Assembly: GCA_030737875.1 (NCBI GenBank) | Contig: CM060922.1 | Coordinates: 299,761,456-299,825,455 of the forward strand | DNA length: 64,000 nucleotides | Direction of reading: 5' to 3' | Origin: Allium sativum | Taxonomy: Eukaryota; Streptophyta; Magnoliopsida; Asparagales; Amaryllidaceae | Shown: positions 57,473 to 64,000 of the stretch, piece by piece | Layout: the number at the start of each line of letters is the position of its first letter | Numbering within the stretch: position 1 is the first letter of the stretch | Position numbers and translations under genes: made by a program | Notes under the pieces: model-generated | Databases searched by the model: none | What the model saw: only the letters and a program-made list of their open reading frames with translations | Told to the model about the DNA's origin: nothing

Positions 57473-60431
57473 TGTAACAACCCGTATTTTTGAATAACAT
57501 GTTATAACATAAATCAAGGCAGAACTAAACTGTAAAATTTGAATCAAGGGAAACGGGCTGTGCCTTTGCGTTCGTCTCGGAAAAATACGCGAAATAGAGT
57601 CCGAGTTTTCGAAAATCGGAGTCCATATGACCAAGATATGGCCTCGCGAAGTTTCATGAAAAATTCAAATTCAAAACAGATTCAAATTTCAGAAAATCAG
57701 AAGTGGCGGGAAAATTCCCGCCAGACCCAGGGGGGTCGACCTGGGGGTCGACTGGGGAGTTGACCCCCCCCCCCCCCCAGATCGAGTAGGGAGTCGACCC
57801 CAGGGTCGACCTGGGTGTCGACCTGCCTGGTCGGCCCAGGCAGCCTAGTGCACCCATTTTGGCTGTTTTGACCTGTTTTGGAGGCTTGTGACGGGATTTG
57901 ATGGCTTGGATTGAATCTAGGGTTAATCCTATGGCTAATACTATCCTAATCTTCTATAAAAAGACCCCTAAACCTAGCCTAAATCACCATTATTCAATCC
58001 TACAACTAAACTATCTCAAATTTGTTCCTCTCATGGCCTCCACTCTCATGCTAAAATTTCTAAGTTATTTATATGAGAGATTTTGAGTGCATACAAGTGT
58101 TTTCAAGCTTGTATGAGTGTTCTTAGTTTGCATTCAAGTCAAGTTGCAACGTTTCTATTATAAAGCAAGGATTTTTATCGATTTGGCTCAAGGTTTTAAT
58201 TTGGAGCTTTCATATTTGGGTCTTTTTGTGATTGCATAAGGGCTTCGTCTCAATCTTTTAATAAATATTCATTTGTGTCTTCATAGCATTGTAAGCCCTT
58301 TTCTACTTTCATTCTTTGAACTCTAAAGTTAAATGAATGATGCAAGTTTGGGGTTGATCATTATGATATGCAAGTTTAGTTGATCATTATGATATGCAAG
58401 TTTGGTTGATCATTATGATATGCAAGTTTGGTTGATCATTATGCAAGTTGACACATATTGCTATGTTATGCAAGTTGACACATGTTGCTATGTTATGCAA
58501 GTTTGGGTTGATCATGTTATCATGTTATGCAAGTTTGGGTTGATCATGTTATCATGTTATGCAAGTTAAACTTGAGTTTGTGAGCTTAAAGCTTCAAGCT
58601 TTATGTTAAAGGTTGCATTTTGGCAACATGGAAGTTATCATATCCCTTATGATAACTTGCATGTGAGGCTAAATGCGAACTTCTAGCAACTTCTACATTT
58701 CATTTATCACCATGTATCACTTATATGCTAAGTTTGGTTTTATGCATACTTTTGAAGCCAAATAATGCAATATGCAAGTATATGAACATATGTACATTTC
58801 ATATGCCACCATGTTAAACTTGTGGCTTCAACACCTTTTTGTCATGATTATGCCAAGTTCCCTATTTTATCCTTTATACGTTGTTGCGATTATGTAAACG
58901 ATGGGATTACGTTGGGGTTGGGTAACATTATGACAAGAACATGGTTTTTATAACATGACGTGATATGTAATTATGTTTTGGAAACATAATGGACATGACA
59001 CTTAGAAAAGATGAGTGTGGCCAACTCGAGGTTGGGTTGAGTTTGTAGCATAAATCTACCCGGACCCGCCCGGCTTAACTAGTGGCTACAAATAATAGGA
59101 CCCAATGTGAGAAGTTGGTCATGTTGTGCTCGAACCCGAGGTTAGACCAAGTTGTGGTGTAAAGCTACCCGGACCCGCCCGGCTTAACTAGTAACCAAAA
59201 CAAGGTCTAATGTGAGAGGTTAAGGCACATTAAGTTAATGAATGCTTCCTGATTAGGGCTAAGTCATGGTCCACTGAATACTTAACCAATTCGGGCTTGA
59301 TGGGTTAATCGGGGTTAAGTCATGAACCTTGGGTACACTTAACCAATTTAATCCACGTTTGGATCGGGTTAACCACATTTAACCCGTTAAGGAAACCCTC
59401 CTTTGCAGCAGTAACCCTCTAGATAGTATCATAAGACCCTAGGACTAGGCTAGGGTGGGGCACGATTACTGGGCTGACATGTAAGCGACCAAAACAACGG
59501 CTGTGTAGGTACGCCGGAGTAGGTCCAGGCGGACTATGATCGTGCACATAGTCCGGCGTTGGAGAATCAGGCACGGGTACCAGTAGATCTAGGCTGTGCA
59601 TACTTGATTGGTGTCCGAGGTCTACACCCTAGGACTTGATGCACCCTGGGGTGGACCTAGCACAGTTAGCTACATTTCATGTTTGGGCCGTATGACACCG
59701 ACACTTGACGAGTTAGGCTTGTAGGGAGCCGATCAACTAGACCGTGTAGTTGGACCTTGATTTAGGTCACCTCATGATATTGGGCCAAGCGTGGGCCAAG
59801 GGATCGATTCTCGTTTTTACTTGACATGTTAGAATGCTAGTACAACCATGGTGCAAAACTTAACCTTGATTATGCGATGACATCTTTATCTATCTTGATT
59901 AGTTAATCATCATGCCAGTATGTTGTTATCCTTATGATTCATCTCAGCTTCTCATGCCAGTTAACTTTACTAGTTTATGGACTGATAGTAGTAGGGCTTA
60001 CCAGTCTTTTTGACTGACCTGTTTTCTTTCGCCTCTTTTCTTCCGTTTCCCCCCCCCCCCCTCAGGTCCTCAGGGTGGGAACATTGGAGCTTAGCTTGGA
60101 TCTTTACAACTTGCTTACTGGATTTGCCCATGTACGGTTTTGGACATTGAGCTAGCTATGGTTTATCACTTCATTTTGGGGATAGTACTTTATGTGTTTC
60201 AGTTTTTCAGTTTATGCTTTTATCTAGACTTTGTTTGTTGGAAAATAATGATCAAGTACTTTGTTGTAATATGACTATGGTTTTGAAATGCTAGTTTTAT
60301 CCGCTGCTTTACTACTCTGTTTTACTTATATGTTCTGTCTTGTGATATCTGCATGCATGTTTACCTTGTTTAACGCCCCTCCGAAGCCAATGGACTTGCA
60401 AGAGTTACCTTGGCGGAGGTGGGGTGTTACA
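57473..60431 (+). repeat. G3 3' LTR
   Basis: Partner of 49850-52802 with scattered substitutions, concentrated in the first ~380 bp around the GTCGAC cluster. It carries the same array (58335-58568), modules (59019-59120 and 59133-59222) and hairpin/pyrimidine module. Confidence 0.94.
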
Positions 60432-60436
60432 ATTTA

Positions 60437-61553
60437 CATAATAGGATCATAATCCAAATTCATGTATAAACTTGCATATGTGGTTTATGCAACATAATGA
60501 TGGTGAAAACTAGCATCTAACCCATAGAACTCACACATGTTATATCCTAATTTTAGATCTAAGTAGATGTCATAGGATATGTGAAATTATACATACTAAT
60601 CAATCTAAACTTGCATAGGTACATGTGATTTATCACGTGAATCATCATAGCCCAAACATATATATAATCAACATCATGATTTGATCAAGCATAAGCTAAC
60701 TATAACATAAATAATAACATCATGACTTTGTAACATCGCAACTTAGCATAGAAACTTTCAACATATATAACATCATCATCACATAACATAGGATTTACAA
60801 CATACATGATAGCATAAGATTTACAACATATATAATCAATAATTCACACCATCCTCTTATAATCCATATCACAACTTAATCTAATTAGTTTGCTAATAAT
60901 CTTATTAAAATCATCATACTCACAATTAGAAAAGAAAGAGAGTCTTGATTTGCTTTAGAGTTGAGTAGAATTAGAGTTTTGATTGGCTTTCTTCCTTCTT
61001 AGTTGGCCGCGGCTACACTGAGTTCCATGGCGATGGCATGACGGCGGCTATTCTATTTTTCATGTGATTTTAGAGTCAGAGACTACCTAGGTATTTATAG
61101 AGTTTAGGATTTATTTAGACCGTCAGATCAACTCAGAACTAACCTGAACCGTTAAATTAGCCAACTCATCCCTAAAGACACATCAGCAGCTCAAGATTGG
61201 GCTCAGCTAAAACCTGACCGACTGGACTAGGTCGACACCCAGGTCGACTGCGTAGTCGATCTGGTCCTGGGCGTGTCGACTGCCCAGTCGACTCTCGAGT
61301 CGACCTGGGTGCTGGGAGGGAAATTTCCCGCCTGGCCTGCTTGAATTCGAATTTTGAATTTTGAATTTTCTGAAACTTCCAATGGCCATATCTCCTTCAT
61401 ACGAAGTCCAAATCACGCAAACTCGGACTCTATTTCAACCATAATTCCAAGACGAACACAATGGCGCAATCCATTTCCCACAATTCCCACATCTGAGATT
61501 AGTTATTCTTTGATTTGTGAATATTAATATTAATAGAAATACGGGGTGTTACA
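60437..61553 (-). repeat. G1 5' LTR, second part
   Basis: Resumes after G3 and matches 38200-39313 of the G1 3' LTR, ending GGGGTGTTACA beside the TTGCA duplication. TATA box at 61092-61099; GTCGAC cluster at 61223-61305. No gene. Confidence 0.9.
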
Positions 61554-61558
61554 TTGCA

Positions 61559-61928
61559 TATATACTTCTTCCAAATCACCATAAAGAAACACATTACAAA
61601 CATCCATCTGCTGTAGCTCCCAATTTTGTACGACAACAACAGATAAAAAAATACGAATCGTTCCTATTTTGGGAACTGGGGCAAACGTCACATTATAATC
61701 TACACCCTCGACTTGTTGATTTCCAAACACCACAAGACGTCCTTCGAAACGTTCAATATCTCCATTAGCTCGATATTTGATTTTGTAGACCCATCCACTA
61801 CCAACAACCTTCTTTCTGGAAGGTAAGTCTTCCAAAGTCCATGTACCACTATGTTTAAGTGCATCAATCTTAATCTTTGACCGCCTCTTTGAATGATGTC
61901 GGCTCCTTACCTTTAGTAATTGCTGCAA
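61559..61928 (-). pseudogene. Copia reverse transcriptase, N-terminal part
   Basis: Minus-strand motifs TWTLEDLPSRKKVVGSGWVYKIK, RLVVFGNQQ, DYNVTFAPVPK and QMDVCNVFLYGDLEEVYM are copia RT fingers/palm. The frame runs into the G1 insertion point at 61558; the rest of RT is at 24315-24713. Some conserved residues are changed (VCNVFLYG where DV.NAFL.G is usual). Confidence 0.9.
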
Positions 61929-62672
61929 AAAAAAACTTTGTGTCTCGCAGAAAAATTATTATAATCAACATAATGAGCTAGATTAAAGGTTTACCGTAGG
62001 TACTTGATTAAGCAGGCCTTGCAGAAGTAGCGGAGTCTATCTTATGAACAGTATAAGTCACAAAATCCTTTGATCTCGAAGACGGTTGGCGAACTCGAAG
62101 ACGGTTGGCGAACTCGAAAACCCTTGCTGAGTTGTTTGCTCTCCCTTACTGAAGAATTCTCTCCTAAACGTAGAGGAGGAGCAGTGTCATAAGGAACAAT
62201 ACCATAAAGCTCGTCACTGCTTGGGGACATTGGTTGCACAACACCATCATCATCCATCGGATTCATAGCTCTACCATCCTCTTTTGTAACTTTGTCACTA
62301 TTAACCACTCGAGTATCCTCTTCCAAAGGAGGCTAGTGCAGATATGCCTCCCTTTGTGCATCATCATCACCACCCACAGCATCCGCAAATGGAAAAATAT
62401 TCTCAAAAATTTTGCATCCCGGCTAACAAAAAATTCATGAGTTTCCAAATCATAAACTCGCCACCCTTTTTAACAAAAGGGGTACGCTACAAACATGCAT
62501 TTTCTACTACGAGGTCCAAAATTTTCCTTTACACGAGGACAATTTGCAACATAACATAAGCACCCAAATACACGTATAGCAGATAGGGGTGGTGGTTGCT
62601 TAAATAAAACTTCATAAGGTGTTTATCTGTCTAAAACTGGGGTAGGGGTTCTATTAATTAGATGAACAGCAG
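61929..62672 (-). pseudogene. Copia integrase C-terminus to RT linker relic
   Basis: The minus-strand frame at 62326-62042 is an acidic Ser/Pro-rich linker of the kind between copia integrase and RT, including RVRQPSSSSP. A 17-bp direct repeat, gacggttggcgaactcg, lies near 62080-62118. 62440-62660 gives integrase C-terminal pieces broken by stops and by a C-rich run at 62684-62693. Confidence 0.65.
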
Positions 62673-63224
62673 CTAATACACATCCCCCCCCCCAAAAAAA
62701 AGATCCATTGATAAATTAGCCTGGAATTTTAAAGCACGAGAAACATTCAAAATATGTTGATGTTTGCGTTCCAACCTACCATTTTGCTGAGGTGTATCGA
62801 CACACTTATTTTGATGTACCATACCATTATTTGCATAAAAAGATTTCAAAATAAACTCTTGTCTATTATCACTTCTCAAATTTTTCACCTTTTTATTAAA
62901 TTGAGTATTAATCATGGCACAAAATTTTTGAATCAAATGACCAGCCTCATACTTTCCAGCCATTAAGTACACCCACACAGCACGAGAACAATCATCTACG
63001 ATGGTCAAAAAATAATGTGCATCACAACTTGAAGCAATATTATAAGGACCCCAAATGTCATAGTGAATAATATCAAATAAATCATTGGCTTTATTCATAC
63101 TATTTTTAAAAGAAGTACGAGGTTGTTTTGCAAGATAACATACTTCACAATTGTCAAAACAGTTCTTATTACTACTATCTACTCCAAGTAAAGGAAGAAA
63201 AACTTTTGATGAGGGGTGCCCCAA
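62673..63224 (-). pseudogene. Copia integrase core relic
   Basis: H...C..C zinc part (CEVCYLAKQ), then the catalytic Asp in HYDIWGP, Asp in RSDNRQEF (Arg where Gly is usual) and Glu in LERKHQHIL. Spacing fits copia integrase. Flanking frames are broken. Confidence 0.88.
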
Positions 63225-63339
63225 TCGTCAACGCCATAACATTGTCAAATCTGCTGCTGGCACTTTATTTGCTTGAAAAATATCAATTGGATGATAAAGA
63301 TAGACTCCATTACTCTGCACACCTACTCAATCAGGTTCC

Positions 63340-63900
63340 TCAAAGTGTGGTCATGTATAATACATAGCTTGTTAGTGAATAAAATAATGAACTTATGCTT
63401 TCCAAAAGTTGAGACATATACAGTAAATTACAAGTAAGAGCAGGGATAAATAATACATTTTCTAGTATCAATTTTTCATTTAGTTTTATTTGGCCTTCTT
63501 TAGTAGCATTTGTAACTTTTCCATTTGGTAAATCAACAGGAGAGGAAGGTATATCATGCAAGTGGGTGAATAGTTCAATATTACTAGACATGTGATTTGA
63601 GGTCCCAGTGTCAATGATCCGTTGATCATCGTAGAATTTCTTACCATGCAATTTTGGAGTAGAGGATGAGAATTTGTGTTGATTGAGAGTAGTCATCAAC
63701 ATATTGAATTGTGCATCACTCAATGTAAGAACATATGCTCGATCACCATCGACAACCTCTTATGCTACACCTTGGTTATTGGTACAAACATTTGTGGTGA
63801 AATTACCACTACAGCCACAACCTCTACCAAACTTGATTTTTTCCATAGCTTCAGCTTTCTATTACCAACAGTAGGCACTAAAAAAAATAGCAATTATTAG
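63340..63900 (-). pseudogene. Copia protease relic with remnant of gag zinc knuckle
   Basis: IIDTGTSNHMSS is the aspartic-protease active site with the copia-style following NHM. Upstream, near 63800-63850, a Cys/Gly-rich GRGCGCSGNF may be what is left of the nucleocapsid end. Only ~80 bases separate this from the primer site, so nearly all of gag is absent. Confidence 0.8.
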
Positions 63901-63919
63901 CAATCCGTAATTTAGGGAA

Positions 63920-63931
63920 GCTCTGATACCA
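63920..63931 (-). other. Copia primer-binding site
   Basis: The minus strand reads TGGTATCAGAGC beside the LTR edge, the initiator-Met-tRNA type. Confidence 0.92.
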
Positions 63932-64000
63932 TGATAGATTTTCTAATAGTGTGAGGGATTGTAGAATAGATATAATCTTGTAATATTATTGATAGAGAAA
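63932..64000 (-). repeat. Copia 5' LTR (cut by window end)
   Basis: TGATAGATTTTCTAATAGTG onwards matches the 3' LTR start at 23155 with a few differences and runs off the window. Confidence 0.9.

Larger units (their letters stand above)
49850..60431 (+). mobile_element. G3: Ty3/gypsy chromovirus with broken pol
   Basis: 10,582 bp between ATTTA duplications (49845-49849 and 60432-60436) in the G1 5' LTR. The LTRs are 2953 and 2959 bp with roughly 45 differences by eye (about 1.5%). Primer site, polypurine tract and Gag are intact. Pol has stops, frameshifts and a missing RNase H. It is related to G2 but clearly a different subfamily. Confidence 0.95.
24714..61553 (-). mobile_element. G1: degenerate Ty3/gypsy chromovirus hosting three insertions
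   Basis: Terminal TGTAACACCCCAC at 24714 and GGGGTGTTACA at 61553, flanked by TTGCA on both sides. Minus-strand coding order: Gag start (49057), CACTA insertion, rest of Gag, protease, RT, RNase H, integrase, chromodomain. Its own sequence is about 14 kb; the rest is G2, the CACTA element and G3. Its LTRs differ by a few percent in the shared parts. Chromodomain and sequence similarity put G1, G2 and G3 in one clade, probably Tekay/Del-like. Confidence 0.92.
23155..64000 (-). mobile_element. Ty1/copia element, split by a 36.8-kb gypsy nest
   Basis: Minus-strand order from the right: partial 5' LTR (63932-64000), primer site, protease, integrase, first part of RT, [24714-61553 nest], rest of RT, RNase H relic, polypurine tract, 3' LTR (23155-23557). 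Protease-integrase-RT-RNase H is the copia order. The nest is bounded by TTGCA at 24709-24713 and 61554-61558. Gag is almost wholly missing. Many stops show an old copy. Confidence 0.9.

Overview
This window is nuclear DNA from a flowering-plant-type genome and consists almost entirely of transposable elements. The evidence is plant Ty3/gypsy chromovirus Gag-Pol sequences, a Ty1/copia element, initiator-Met-tRNA primer sites (TGGTATCAGAGC), a CACTA transposon, hAT-type miniature elements, TA microsatellites, and a captured fragment of a plant NUB1-like UBA-domain gene. No intact host gene was found. The species cannot be read from the sequence.

Layout. (1) 1-20011: a degenerate chromovirus, E1 (minus strand, 1822-~18385), has very long LTRs and lies inside the LTR of a related older element, E0 (186-1821 plus ~18386-20011; its leader is at 1-185). 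A 530-bp hAT-type element sits in the left LTR of E1. (2) 20012-23154: an old locus of about 470-bp tandem units, hit by a 627-bp hAT-type element, a tRNA-like/SINE-head fragment and a 574-bp terminal-inverted-repeat element. (3) 23155-64000: a copia element (minus strand, 5' LTR running off the window) whose reverse transcriptase is split by a 36.8-kb nest. The nest is the gypsy element G1 (24714-61553, minus strand, target duplication TTGCA). G1 carries G2 (24981-36591, plus, duplication AAGCT) in its 3' LTR, a CACTA element with captured NUB1-like sequence (44071-48903, duplication TTG) in its gag, and G3 (49850-60431, plus, duplication ATTTA) in its 5' LTR.

Order of events: copia, then G1, then G3 (LTR pair roughly 1.5% diverged by eye) and G2 (only a few substitutions in 3.2 kb). 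G2 is the one apparently intact element: it has one 1475-codon Gag-Pol-chromodomain frame with all catalytic residues in place. G1, G3, E1 and the copia element are broken by stops, frameshifts and deletions.

The most interesting signal is not protein-coding. The LTRs of G1, G2 and G3, which are otherwise strongly diverged, share a ~100-nt module present twice per LTR. It has three nested stems whose paired bases change together, while the internal loops (CGAGG and TGTGAGA) and the apical core (around CCGGACCC) stay fixed. Further shared structures are a long-range stem, a hairpin followed by a pyrimidine tract and CAG/GTCCT, a hairpin upstream of the polypurine tract, ATGCAAGTT tandem arrays, and GTCGAC palindromes upstream of the TATA box. 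Together they suggest a conserved, highly structured retrotransposon leader RNA that I cannot assign to a known family.
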